A stretch of DNA of 32,833 nt from a bacterium (GCA_030524675.1 JAUNGE010000041.1:1-32833), one strand, 5' to 3'; shown: positions 9,640 through 16,645, counted from the first letter of the stretch. Translations and numbers: made by a program. Notes: generated from the sequence alone by a model not told the origin.

Positions 9640-10209
9640 ATGAAAGTAAGAACTTATATCCTTGGCACAGTATCTGCAGTCCTCCTATGTACTTCCACTC
9701 TCATATTTCCTGCATTCGCACAGGCTCCGTCCTCCTCTGCTTCTGTAAGCGGTACAACAGAAAGCCCTGCGGTTCTGGATACGACACCGCCGGAGACCTT
9801 CACAGGTCCTGCACTTCTCTCTAATAATATTGATGGAAATCAGGAAACAGAAAAAGAAACAGACAACGACGAAGAGGATGAACAGAAGGATGTATCCTCA
9901 GCGGTAAATCCAGAATCCTCCTTATATTTAGGAAAATTTACTATCACTGCATACTGCACCTGTGAACTGTGCACGTCTGGAGAAGGCCTTACCTACATGG
10001 GAACAAAGCCAAAAGCGAATCATACCATTTCTGCTGATTTGTCCAGATATCCTCTGGGCACCCGACTGATTATTGATGGCATTGTCTATACAGTGGAAGA
10101 CTGCGGCAGTGGTGTGAATGAAAACCATATTGATATTTATATGGATACGCATGAAGCAGCAGAAGATTACGGTCTTCAAACCAAAGAAGTATACCAGGTG
10201 CAAAACTAA
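9640..10209 (+). CDS. Secreted 3D-domain protein
   Basis: The protein has 189 residues. Residues 1-29 are a signal peptide (lysine/arginine, hydrophobic core, AFAQA cleavage site). A Ser/Thr- and Glu/Asp-rich linker follows to about residue 93. The 3D domain (97-187) has three conserved aspartates in ISAD (133), VEDCG (154) and HIDIY (165), the double-psi barrel related to MltA and Rpf2/YabE-type peptidoglycan lytic enzymes. It probably acts in cell-wall turnover outside the membrane. The start at 9640 has AAAGG ten bases upstream and gives the signal peptide; an in-frame ATG at 9529 would precede the signal peptide by 37 residues and is unlikely. A paralogue follows at 10700. Confidence 0.82.
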   Translation: MKVRTYILGTVSAVLLCTSTLIFPAFAQAPSSSASVSGTTESPAVLDTTPPETFTGPALLSNNIDGNQETEKETDNDEEDEQKDVSSAVNPESSLYLGKFTITAYCTCELCTSGEGLTYMGTKPKANHTISADLSRYPLGTRLIIDGIVYTVEDCGSGVNENHIDIYMDTHEAAEDYGLQTKEVYQVQN

Positions 10210-10239
10210 TTATTTTTTATAGTGACTTTTCATGATGTT

Positions 10240-10489
10240 GGGGTCAAAAGGTATTTTGACCCCTTTGATACCGGATTGCTCCGCACTATATGCTCCCGCA
10301 AGGTCTACGCTCCGCTCCGGTCGGCGCCAAGCAGGCGTCACTGGCGCCTGGCGCCCTCAAAAACATTCATAATTCGCTCATTTTTCTTTGAAAAATGGCT
10401 ACTTATTCATGTTTTTGGCGGGTCCCAAGGTCAAAAATCCTCTTGCAAGCAAGCTTGCATCGGATTTCTGACCTTTTGACCCTGGTATC
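10240..10489. repeat. Multi-hairpin intergenic repeat, MITE-like or structured RNA
   Basis: About 250 bases without coding capacity are packed with inverted repeats. GGGTCAAAAGGT (10241-10252) pairs perfectly with ACCTTTTGACCC (10471-10482), bounding the unit. Inside, GGGGTCAAAA/TTTTGACCCC forms a 10-bp hairpin (10240-10263). A GC-rich block repeats GGCGCC (10323-10355). CAAAAACAT/ATGTTTTTG and CATTTTTC/GAAAAATG nest within about 10357-10418. A further long stem spans 10428-10473 with TGCAAGC/GCTTGCA at its tip. The outer arms can pair with each other or with local partners, so two exclusive folds are possible. I do not recognise the family. Confidence 0.6.
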
Positions 10490-10509
10490 TTTTCATATTT
10501 CCTATTTTC

Positions 10510-10565
10510 AAAAACTGCAAAAGATATCCTGAATTTTTTCTTTTTGGGTACCTTTTGCAGTTTTT
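10510..10565. terminator. Terminator upstream of the second 3D-domain gene
   Basis: AAAAACTGCAAAAG (10510-10523) pairs perfectly with CTTTTGCAGTTTTT (10552-10565), and the stem can extend inward imperfectly. The T-run makes it a good terminator for the gene ending at 10209; the A-run allows the reverse direction as well. Confidence 0.7.
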
Positions 10566-10588
10566 TCTTATAACTTCAACATTTTTTC

Positions 10589-10617
10589 TTGACAAATACC
10601 AGAAAAGAGTGTATAGT
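10589..10617 (+). promoter_or_regulatory. Sigma-A promoter of the second 3D-domain gene
   Basis: TTGACA (10589-10594) and TATAGT (10612-10617) are separated by 17 bases. The start codon at 10700 follows after a leader of about 75 bases. Confidence 0.8.
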
Positions 10618-10699
10618 CTCTATTTGTTACAAATATGTTACATACAAGAACATTATTTTAATATTTATTTCATAGTTTTTTAAATTTTTTGGAGGTTTT

Positions 10700-11485
10700 A
10701 TGAAAACAAATACAACACTGAATGTACGAAAATATTTACATACGTTTTTCTTCTCTGTTCTTTCTGTCTTTGCAGGAAGCTGTCTTCTCGCTTTCTCTTC
10801 CCGCGCAGAAGTAACCGGATGTGTAGACTGGGTGACAGACAGCTATCTGGAGGGATATGCTTGGGACAGTGAAGTTCCGGTCAGCCTGGCACTCACCATT
10901 CAGATTAAAAAATCTGGCTCTGATACTCCTGTAAAAACCTTTTCTGTATGTGCCGACCAATACCGCGCTGATTTACCTGCAGTGTCCAGCGATGACGGAT
11001 GTCACAGCTTCCATATTTCCATGGACTGGAATAACTTGGATGATGGCATCTACGAGGTAGAACTGTACTATGCAGACACACAGTTAGGAGAGCCAGTTTC
11101 CTACACCAAAGGAAATCTCCCTGAAGAAGCGGCCGAGACGGAAAAAACATCTGCCGAGGAAACTGCATCCGCACAGAAGGAACAGAGCTATTCCACGAAA
11201 TCGCTCGGAACCTTTCAGCTGACTGGCTATTGCCCATGCTACAGCTGTTCTGAGGGATGGGGACGCCACACTTCCACCGGAAAGCTTGCCTCTTCTAACC
11301 ATACAATCGCCGTTGATCCAAGAGTCATTCCATACGGCAGCCGTGTTATGATCGATGGAGTTATCTATACCGCTGAGGACTGCGGCGGCGGTGTCAAGGG
11401 AAATCACATCGACATTTTCTATGACACACATGCTGAGACCAGACAGCATGGTACACAGTACAAGGAGATTTTTCTTGTTGTCTAA
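10700..11485 (+). CDS. Secreted protein with N-terminal beta domain and C-terminal 3D domain
   Basis: The protein has 261 residues. Residues 1-36 form a signal peptide ending near SSRA. Residues 37-137 form a beta-sandwich-like domain with GCVDWVTDSYLEGYAWD, reminiscent of small adhesion or carbohydrate-binding modules, but I cannot name it. A Glu/Ala/Thr linker follows (138-165). The C-terminal 3D domain (168-261) keeps the three aspartates in IAVD (206), AEDCG (227) and HIDIF (238). GGAGG lies five bases before the ATG. It is a tandem paralogue of the gene at 9640, but with its own promoter and an extra domain. Likely a cell-wall-acting extracellular protein. Confidence 0.82.
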   Translation: MKTNTTLNVRKYLHTFFFSVLSVFAGSCLLAFSSRAEVTGCVDWVTDSYLEGYAWDSEVPVSLALTIQIKKSGSDTPVKTFSVCADQYRADLPAVSSDDGCHSFHISMDWNNLDDGIYEVELYYADTQLGEPVSYTKGNLPEEAAETEKTSAEETASAQKEQSYSTKSLGTFQLTGYCPCYSCSEGWGRHTSTGKLASSNHTIAVDPRVIPYGSRVMIDGVIYTAEDCGGGVKGNHIDIFYDTHAETRQHGTQYKEIFLVV

Positions 11486-11525
11486 GACAATCTCAGGAAC
11501 TCTCTCTTTTCAGCTCCAATAACTA

Positions 11526-11557
11526 GCCGCATATAAAAACGGGTTTTTATATGCGGC
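11526..11557. repeat. Perfect 15-bp hairpin after the second 3D-domain gene
   Basis: GCCGCATATAAAAAC (11526-11540) is followed after two bases by its perfect complement (11543-11557). No clear T-run follows, so it may be an mRNA 3' stabiliser or a weak terminator. Confidence 0.6.
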
Positions 11558-11610
11558 CGTTCTATGCAAAAATAAAAACTTTTCATACCGCACACTACTT
11601 CATATCAAAG

Positions 11611-11648
11611 AAAAGCAGAGGATTTTTTGCTCCATCCTCTGCTTTTTT
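11611..11648 (+). terminator. Rho-independent terminator
   Basis: AAAAGCAGAGGAT (11611-11623) pairs perfectly with ATCCTCTGCTTTT (11634-11646), followed by T-rich sequence. It closes the 3D-domain unit and marks the left edge of the accessory island. Confidence 0.85.
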
Positions 11649-11790
11649 CTTTTTCTTCTTTATATGTATTACACCACTTTACAACTTTTAAATAAAAATA
11701 TCGTACAGAGACTTTCTGATATATAATAAGTTTGCGACAACTATTATAAAGGAAAAAGTAATCAATTTAGAAACTAAATGTCATACTGTG

Positions 11791-11811
11791 CATATCTTGT
11801 AAAAAGATATG
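11791..11811. repeat. Inverted repeat upstream of the recombinase operon
   Basis: CATATCTT (11791-11798) and AAGATATG (11804-11811) form 8-base arms around five bases, ending at the ribosome-binding site of the small gene. It could be an operator, a recombinase binding site or a translation-controlling hairpin. Confidence 0.4.
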
Positions 11812-11827
11812 GAAAGGTATGTCTGGT

Positions 11828-11986
11828 ATGTCAGATGGAACGAGTAAAAGGAGAGATTTTACAGTGGAAGTAAAACAGAAAGATGAGGTAATTCTGAAGT
11901 CAGTAGCTAGATTATTGGTAGAAGAAAACTTATTGACACCAGAGGAACAGATACAATTTTTAAGAATTATGAAAGGCAACTCATGA
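11828..11986 (+). CDS. Small protein translationally coupled to the serine recombinase
   Basis: This short gene encodes 52 residues beginning MSDGTSKRRDF and ending MKGNS. The C-terminal half (VARLLVEENLLTPEEQIQFLRIM) has the amphipathic, SHOCT-like pattern seen in small proteins next to recombinases on Firmicute elements, but the match is loose. Its TGA overlaps the recombinase ATG (ATGA at 11983-11986), strong evidence for translational coupling. GGAAAGG lies ten bases before this ATG; an in-frame ATG at 11819 sits too close to that site. Its likely role is to regulate or assist the recombinase, an inference from position. Confidence 0.6.
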   Translation: MSDGTSKRRDFTVEVKQKDEVILKSVARLLVEENLLTPEEQIQFLRIMKGNS

Positions 11987-13899
11987 AAGATACGATGAAA
12001 AAGCTCAGAGCTGTGATTTACTGCAGATGCAGCACCGAGGAAGAAAGTCAGGTAGATGCTTTGAGCAGACAGGTAGAAGAGGGAAGAACCTGCGTAGCAG
12101 GGCATGGCTGGCAGCTGGTGGATGAGTACGTTGAATTAAAAAGCGGCACGACACGTAAGGGGCGAGTGGAATATAACCGTTTGTTTGAGAACCTACAGAC
12201 AGATGATTTTGACATTATAGTGATTAAGAGTCAGGATAGGTTGATGAGAAATGTCAAGGACTGGTATATGTTTCTTGACCGTATGGTAAAACATAACAAG
12301 CGGCTTTATATGTACATTGAAAATAAGTTTTATTCGCCGGATGATGCGCTGATAACCGGAATTAAAGCAATATTAGCTGAGGATTATTCAAGAGAACTTA
12401 GTAAAAAAATCAATAATGCGCACCGCACCCGACAGAGGAACGGCGGCAAGCCTATGCTCACTTCAAAGGTCTTCGGTTTTCGCAAAAATCCTGATGGAAC
12501 AGTTGCAGTAGTAGAAGAAGAGGCAGAAATGATTCGTAAGATATATGAATATTATTTGGCAGGATATGGCTGTCGAACGATTGTAAATATATTTATGAAT
12601 CAAGGCTATGTAAATAAAAATGGAAATAGATTGACTACAACAACGGTCAGAAGAATTATCCGAAATCCTCTATACAAAGGAACTATGGTGATGAATCGTC
12701 AGCATTTTGATTTTGAGACCAAAAAGAACTATAAGCTACCGCCGGAGGAGTGGATTTATGGAGAAGGAATGGTTCCTGCTATTGTAGACGCAGAATTATG
12801 GAAAAGGGCAAATCAGGCGATGAATGAGCGAGCAAAGCATATGCATCAGGATGTTGGATATGTAAAGGGCAGTAATACAGGAAAGTATGATTTATCTGGA
12901 AAACTTATCTGCGGCATCTGTAGAAAGCCCTATTACCGAACTTGGCGATATGGTTATTCAAATAGAGAAAAGATGATTGTCGAGTGGAAATGCAGTAACT
13001 ATCTGACGAATGGGCGTGAGAAGCATAATAAGAGAGATAAAATCCGAAAGGTAAGCAAAGAATTTATAGGTGGCTGTGATAATATTCATTTAAATGAAGA
13101 AATTTTATTTCATGTATTGGAACATGTGAATCAGGAATATTATGCCTCGGCGAACTGGGATAAAGAGGGGATTATTAATCAGACCATTCAAATTTTACAG
13201 AAAGTCTTGGGAGAGACATCTTCTGCTCAAGACCGTCAGAATATAAATGAACAGAAGCAAAAGTTGATACAAAAGAAGGACCAGTTATTGGAGAAATTTC
13301 TGGAAGGGGTTATTCAGGATAACGATTATCGCAGAAAAAATGACGAACTGGAGTATTCTTTAGCACAGCTTCAAGTACAGTTAGAGCAAGTAGAACAGAA
13401 AGAACAGGAGACTTTAAGATTAGAACAGAGACTTACTAGAATAAAAGAGCGGTTAGAACATGGAGGGTTTGAACAGGCAACAGTAAAACAAATGCTGCAG
13501 GATATACAGGCAATTAAAGTGTATGATTGGCAGATAGAAATTTGCTTTGACCCACTGAAGATGATGCTACCAGGAAGTAAGATAGAAGAAGAACTGGCAG
13601 ATAAACTGCTGGATGGGATTTTTTCTATTAGGATAGATTATCCGTTTCCATCAGAGACAGAGAGAGGGAGATACCTGGACAGGAGGAAAATTGCTGCTTT
13701 GTTAAAAGAAAATCCGACTATGACTGCAAATCAGGTAGCAGCAGAGCTGGGAATATCAAAGTATATAGCCCGTAATCGTATACAGGAACTGCGCAAAGCG
13801 GGATATATTCAATTTCACGGAAAAGGAGGGCATGGAAAATGGGAAGTTTTAAAAGAACTTCCAGATAAGACGACAAGCATAAAGGAAGGCGGACTGTAA
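11983..13899 (+). CDS. Large serine recombinase with C-terminal winged helix
   Basis: The protein has 638 residues. The N-terminal resolvase domain (about 8-150) carries the catalytic Ser17 in YCRCSTEEE and the conserved SQDRLMR arginines (86-90). The recombinase domain spans about 155-290. A zinc ribbon uses Cys310, Cys313, Cys337 and Cys365. A coiled coil follows at about 395-495. This much is standard for phage or transposon integrases that act between attB and attP. Unusual is residues 567-620, which look like a winged helix-turn-helix (RRKIAALLKENPTMTANQVAAELG, then IARNRIQELRKAGYI), absent from most family members. AAAGG precedes the ATG by about seven bases. No attachment sites could be located. 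No other phage genes are visible. Confidence 0.88.
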   Translation: MKDTMKKLRAVIYCRCSTEEESQVDALSRQVEEGRTCVAGHGWQLVDEYVELKSGTTRKGRVEYNRLFENLQTDDFDIIVIKSQDRLMRNVKDWYMFLDRMVKHNKRLYMYIENKFYSPDDALITGIKAILAEDYSRELSKKINNAHRTRQRNGGKPMLTSKVFGFRKNPDGTVAVVEEEAEMIRKIYEYYLAGYGCRTIVNIFMNQGYVNKNGNRLTTTTVRRIIRNPLYKGTMVMNRQHFDFETKKNYKLPPEEWIYGEGMVPAIVDAELWKRANQAMNERAKHMHQDVGYVKGSNTGKYDLSGKLICGICRKPYYRTWRYGYSNREKMIVEWKCSNYLTNGREKHNKRDKIRKVSKEFIGGCDNIHLNEEILFHVLEHVNQEYYASANWDKEGIINQTIQILQKVLGETSSAQDRQNINEQKQKLIQKKDQLLEKFLEGVIQDNDYRRKNDELEYSLAQLQVQLEQVEQKEQETLRLEQRLTRIKERLEHGGFEQATVKQMLQDIQAIKVYDWQIEICFDPLKMMLPGSKIEEELADKLLDGIFSIRIDYPFPSETERGRYLDRRKIAALLKENPTMTANQVAAELGISKYIARNRIQELRKAGYIQFHGKGGHGKWEVLKELPDKTTSIKEGGL

Positions 13900-13907
13900 T
13901 AGAACGT

Positions 13908-13961
13908 AAATGAGGATGTCGAGTACCTAGTATAGTATACTGGGGGTAGGCATCCTCATTT
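13908..13961. repeat. Long hairpin after the recombinase gene
   Basis: AAATGAGGATG (13908-13918) pairs perfectly with CATCCTCATTT (13951-13961). The loop contains further symmetry (TACC/GGTA and the near-palindrome AGTATAGTATACT). There is no T-run directly after it, although T-rich sequence follows some 15 bases later. It lies 9 bases after the recombinase stop and could be a terminator or part of a recombination site. Confidence 0.5.
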
Positions 13962-13998
13962 GTCAATTATCAACTTTATTTTTTGTCTACAAGAAAAA

Positions 13999-14166
13999 TT
14001 ATTGAGTTTTCTGCTTTGCCACTTTTTCGACTTCCTCTATTGTGGTTTCTGTTAAGTCTGCAATCTTAGAAAATGTTAAAGTTCCATCCTCCAGCATACG
14101 AATGATAAATTGTCTAGTTGTTTCTTTTCGCACTTCTAACAGCATATCTTCTATTGCCTTACACAT
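13999..14166 (-). CDS. Stand-alone copy of the Rpn C-terminal tail (RpnS-like)
   Basis: It encodes 55 residues, MCKAIEDMLLEVR to KVAKQKTQ. It aligns without gaps to the last 55 residues of the Rpn nuclease immediately upstream: about 27 of 55 identical, including MCK, IEDM, SKIA, EEVE and AKQ. The ATG lies 7 bases after the nuclease stop, in the same direction. The nearest Shine-Dalgarno-like sequence (AGGAAGGG) is about 13 bases away, so translation may depend on coupling. The nuclease domain is absent. It may be a leftover of duplication or a dedicated partner or antitoxin of the nuclease. An in-frame extension to 14205 overlaps the nuclease and is less likely. Confidence 0.6.
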   Translation of the reverse strand: MCKAIEDMLLEVRKETTRQFIIRMLEDGTLTFSKIADLTETTIEEVEKVAKQKTQ

Positions 14167-14173
14167 AACTACT

Positions 14174-14341
14174 TTACAGCCCTTCCTGCTTTGCCAACTG
14201 TTCAACTTCTTCCACTGTTAATTTTACATATTCTGCTATCTTAGAAATTGACAACATATTATCTTTTAGCATATTACGTGCAATTTCTTTTTCTGCTTCT
14301 CTCCGTTCCTCTAACCGCATATCTTCTATTATTTTACACAT
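14174..14341 (-). CDS. Probable intragenic RpnS product (in-frame internal start)
   Basis: Inside the nuclease gene, an ATG at Met210 is preceded by a perfect AAAGGAG (14356-14350) with an 8-base spacer, a better start signal than many true genes have. It would make the C-terminal 55 residues alone. Published work on Rpn proteins describes exactly such short forms made from an internal start, which bind and inhibit the full-length toxin. The sequence shows the signal; the antitoxin role is by analogy. Confidence 0.6.
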   Translation of the reverse strand: MCKIIEDMRLEERREAEKEIARNMLKDNMLSISKIAEYVKLTVEEVEQLAKQEGL

Positions 14342-14968
14342 AACTGCCACTCCTTTCTCGTCCTCTTTAAAATATCTCACTCTGTCTGCCAGCACTTTGT
14401 AGTACATATCAGATGGATTTTTACACCAAAAGTCGTGCATTAGTTTCCCTAATGGCGAATCATCCTGATATGCTGCATTTACATATATTATATGAGAACC
14501 GTCTCCAAATTTCTCATCTGTTTCTTCAATACATCTGTCAATATGGTAAATCGGCTGGTTTGCTCCAATCACGTCTGACTCGGTTATAAAAATCACATAT
14601 GTCTCCGGCAGCTCTTCTGTGCTTTGTCCGGCGGATATTGCATTTGCATCTATCACGCTGCTGTTAAATCTTGCTCGATGAGCGCCTGCTCCCTTATCTG
14701 CTCTCTGTATCTCACAATTATACTTTTTCTGCAGAATGTCTGTCGCCAAAATATCCAGCCGCACGGAACGGCCCTGTAAATTCTTAATAGTATACTGAGT
14801 CCGAACTTCCTGTACTTTTAAGTCTGACTTATTCAATATGATATTTAAGAGCAATTCTGCACATGCTATCTCATTTTCAAAGCACTTTGTCATAAAATCA
14901 TCGTCCAGCAAACGAAAATTTTTAATGCGCTGTAAATCTTCTTCATGCTTTTTGGCATCTAAACTCAT
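14174..14968 (-). CDS. rpn: Rpn family PD-(D/E)XK nuclease
   Basis: The protein has 264 residues. Rpn proteins (PDDEXK_2 / transposase_31 families) are DNA nucleases first described as recombination-promoting, and more recently as toxic antiphage proteins. The PD-(D/E)XK core is visible: Asp72 in VRLDILA and Glu86-x-Gln88 in NCEIQ, followed by the helical AHRARFNSSVID segment. The typical N-terminal FRLLDDDFMTKCF and the charged C-terminal tail (210-264) are present. The start at 14968 has GTGAGG about seven bases upstream; an in-frame start at 15052 lies upstream of the promoter and would place the promoter within the gene. A tandem copy of the tail follows. Whether it acts in transposition or in defence cannot be told from sequence. 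Confidence 0.82.
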   Translation of the reverse strand: MSLDAKKHEEDLQRIKNFRLLDDDFMTKCFENEIACAELLLNIILNKSDLKVQEVRTQYTIKNLQGRSVRLDILATDILQKKYNCEIQRADKGAGAHRARFNSSVIDANAISAGQSTEELPETYVIFITESDVIGANQPIYHIDRCIEETDEKFGDGSHIIYVNAAYQDDSPLGKLMHDFWCKNPSDMYYKVLADRVRYFKEDEKGVAVMCKIIEDMRLEERREAEKEIARNMLKDNMLSISKIAEYVKLTVEEVEQLAKQEGL

Positions 14969-15008
14969 TTTATACCTCACCCCGCTTTTATTATGTTCCC
15001 CTATAATT

Positions 15009-15037
15009 ATATTATCATAAGGAAGATATTCTTTCAA
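15009..15037 (-). promoter_or_regulatory. Promoter of the Rpn nuclease gene
   Basis: On the minus strand TTGAAA (15037-15032) and TAATAT (15014-15009) are spaced by 17 bases. The leader to the ATG at 14968 would be about 35 bases. The rest of the gap up to 15227 is AT-rich with no gene seen. Confidence 0.5.
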
Positions 15038-15227
15038 GATTAAGCGTATCAAAAAGTGGAGTGCTGCTTACATGACGAATATATTTTTTACAGTGTACTA
15101 TATTAGGGTAAGAAAATTCCAGGACAAATTGCATTTTGCTGCTATGTGTTGTAAAATGAAATGAAGTGAAGTTAAAATAAAGTATTGCTGGTTTTGAAAG
15201 TTGTTAGAAGGTATTGAGAGAAATCAG

Positions 15228-15260
15228 GATATGCAATCATATCAGAATGTCTTCACAGCT
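15228..15260 (+). repeat. 33-base repeat, copy 1, at the permease C-terminal break
   Basis: GATATGCAATCATATCA, eight variable bases, then TCACAGCT. Copy 2 at 16646-16678 has the identical 17-mer and 8-mer at the same spacing, and 28 of 33 bases match overall. The 17-mer is itself a near-palindrome (GATATG-CAAT-CATATC). Permease coding sequence begins at once to the right. Confidence 0.8.
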
Positions 15261-15261
15261 C

Positions 15262-15360
15262 TTTAAACTAGATCTTGTGATGATGAGCATTGTGATTCTA
15301 TGTATGTTGTCGGCAGCGTTGTATCAGGGAATTTCATGGCTTGAAAAACGAGTCCAGTAG
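15262..15360 (+). pseudogene. C-terminal fragment of an ABC transporter permease
   Basis: These codons read FKLDLVMMSIVILCMLSAAL and on to LEKRVQ, then TAG. This is the last membrane helix and tail typical of TauC/SsuC-type permeases. It is the missing end of the permease fragment at 16679-17362: together they give about 259-260 residues, the normal family length. It lies on the opposite strand to that fragment, so insertion alone cannot explain it; an inversion is needed. A short reading frame from the ATG at 15247 would start within the repeat and has no good ribosome-binding site. Confidence 0.7.
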
Positions 15361-15374
15361 AACATAAGAGCAAA

Positions 15375-15402
15375 TTGACATCAGATATAATAGGAATATA
15401 AG
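15375..15402 (+). promoter_or_regulatory. Promoter upstream of the uncharacterised gene at 15477
   Basis: TTGACA (15375-15380) and TATAAG (15397-15402) have a 16-base spacer. The leader to the GTG start is about 70 bases. Confidence 0.45.
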
Positions 15403-15476
15403 CAGAAATAGGAGAAGTGAAAAATAGCAATCAATTTATAAATCATTGATATAAAATAAAAATTGGAGGAAAGAGC

Positions 15477-16277
15477 GTGGAGTATACAGAGGAACTGCTA
15501 GAGTTTGAAAAGAAATTTGCGTTGGAGGAAATGACGATTATCGCTTTAATGAGCAGCAGCGGATGGAGCAGCACAAAAGAGGAAGAAGAGATTCATCCTA
15601 CGGCCAGTTTTGAAACTTCGACATGGAAAATGGCTGGGGAAGAAATTTCAAATCAAACTATCCGTGTGTTGCGGAAAGCAGATGAAAAAATCCTTCATAT
15701 GCTGAAGAAAAGTGCACCTGCTCATTCGATTGTCCGTCTCCGTGTGAGAAAGAACCTTGTGGATGACACGTTTCTTTTAGTTGGAAATCCGCAGAAGACA
15801 GAAGATGAGGAAATAGCATCCGTGCGTGAAGAAATGCTGAAACCTGACGAATATACAGACCCGATTTTAGGTACGCTGGTATTGGACGAGGCGATGGGAT
15901 GGTATGAGCAGAAAAGAGAATGGAACGGAATTTCCATAGATTTGACAATAGATGATGGAGAGGAAGATGTGCTGCAGGGAGAGGCAGAGATGGCTGCCGA
16001 GATTGTTCAGAATATAGATATCTGGATGCAGGATTCCTGTAACCAGGCAGCAGACATCTGGCTGGAAGTGAAAAATACCGAATATCTGGATGCAGAAGAG
16101 GGAGAGGAACCTCTGACGAGAGAAGAATTTATCGCAAACCTGACACCAGAATGTCTCCAGATATTTGATGATGGAGATTTTGCAATCTGGTTTGACGATG
16201 GAAATATGTTTAAGGGCCGTTTGATTTTGATTTGGGGAAATCTGAAAGACGGGCTGAAAGAAGTAGAGGTTATATAA
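15477..16277 (+). CDS. Uncharacterised acidic protein, DUF2262-like C-terminal half
   Basis: The protein has 266 residues, is strongly acidic and has no signal peptide or membrane segment. The start is a GTG with GGAGGAAA seven or so bases upstream. Residues 125-265 follow the pattern DPILGTLVLDEAMGWYEQKREWNG, then ISIDLTIDD, and end with IWFDDGNMFKGRLILIWG. This resembles DUF2262-type domains: a beta-rich unit with a conserved Gly-x-Leu-x-Leu-Asp start and a terminal FxGHxI-like motif. I am not certain of the family. The N-terminal 120 residues are not recognised. It has its own promoter and sits between two gene fragments. Related small acidic proteins are sometimes immunity proteins, but nothing here proves it. 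Confidence 0.55.
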   Translation: MEYTEELLEFEKKFALEEMTIIALMSSSGWSSTKEEEEIHPTASFETSTWKMAGEEISNQTIRVLRKADEKILHMLKKSAPAHSIVRLRVRKNLVDDTFLLVGNPQKTEDEEIASVREEMLKPDEYTDPILGTLVLDEAMGWYEQKREWNGISIDLTIDDGEEDVLQGEAEMAAEIVQNIDIWMQDSCNQAADIWLEVKNTEYLDAEEGEEPLTREEFIANLTPECLQIFDDGDFAIWFDDGNMFKGRLILIWGNLKDGLKEVEVI

Positions 16278-16382
16278 TGAGAGTGTTTGAAACTTTTTCT
16301 GTAAATTTAGATCTTCTATGATAATGATGTGAGGCTGGAGGCAGTTTTTTGTTTTCCAGCCTTGCTTGACTATTAAGCGCCA

Positions 16383-16581
16383 TACTGTTGAAAAAGAATC
16401 GACTGGATTCGGCAGTGAATGTCTGAAGCAAATCACCTAAAACTTCCATACAGTCTGTCTCTTCACCTGTTTTCAGAAAAGTTGTCACTACCTGGGGATA
16501 ACCTCCAATGTGGCGGTATATTTGATAAATTTTTTCCAGATTGTCATATACTTCATTTGCAGATTCTCCAGTATATTGCAA
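16383..16581 (-). pseudogene. Internal fragment of an AAA-type ATP-binding protein
   Basis: The reading frame gives QYTGESANEVYDNLEKIYQ, then YRHIGGYPQVVTTFLKTG, MEVLGDLLQTFTAESSRFF. This matches the middle part of the DUF4143-type AAA ATPases common in Lachnospiraceae. Neither the N-terminal Walker A/B part nor the C-terminal nuclease-like part is present. The frame continues to 16270 with unrelated sequence (NSQARLENKKLPP), and the only start available is a TTG without ribosome-binding site. It is a relic. The remainder of 16278-16645 is AT-rich with no other gene seen. Confidence 0.55.
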
Positions 16582-16645
16582 AAAATTAGATATAGGTAAA
16601 AAATTTATAATAACAAAGTTAATTTATTTCAATATATGAAAAGAC

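Noticed and set aside
15247-15360. A stand-alone 37-residue small membrane protein
   Set aside because: Its sequence is the last helix of the split permease, its first residues come from the 33-base repeat, and it lacks a ribosome-binding site at a proper distance.
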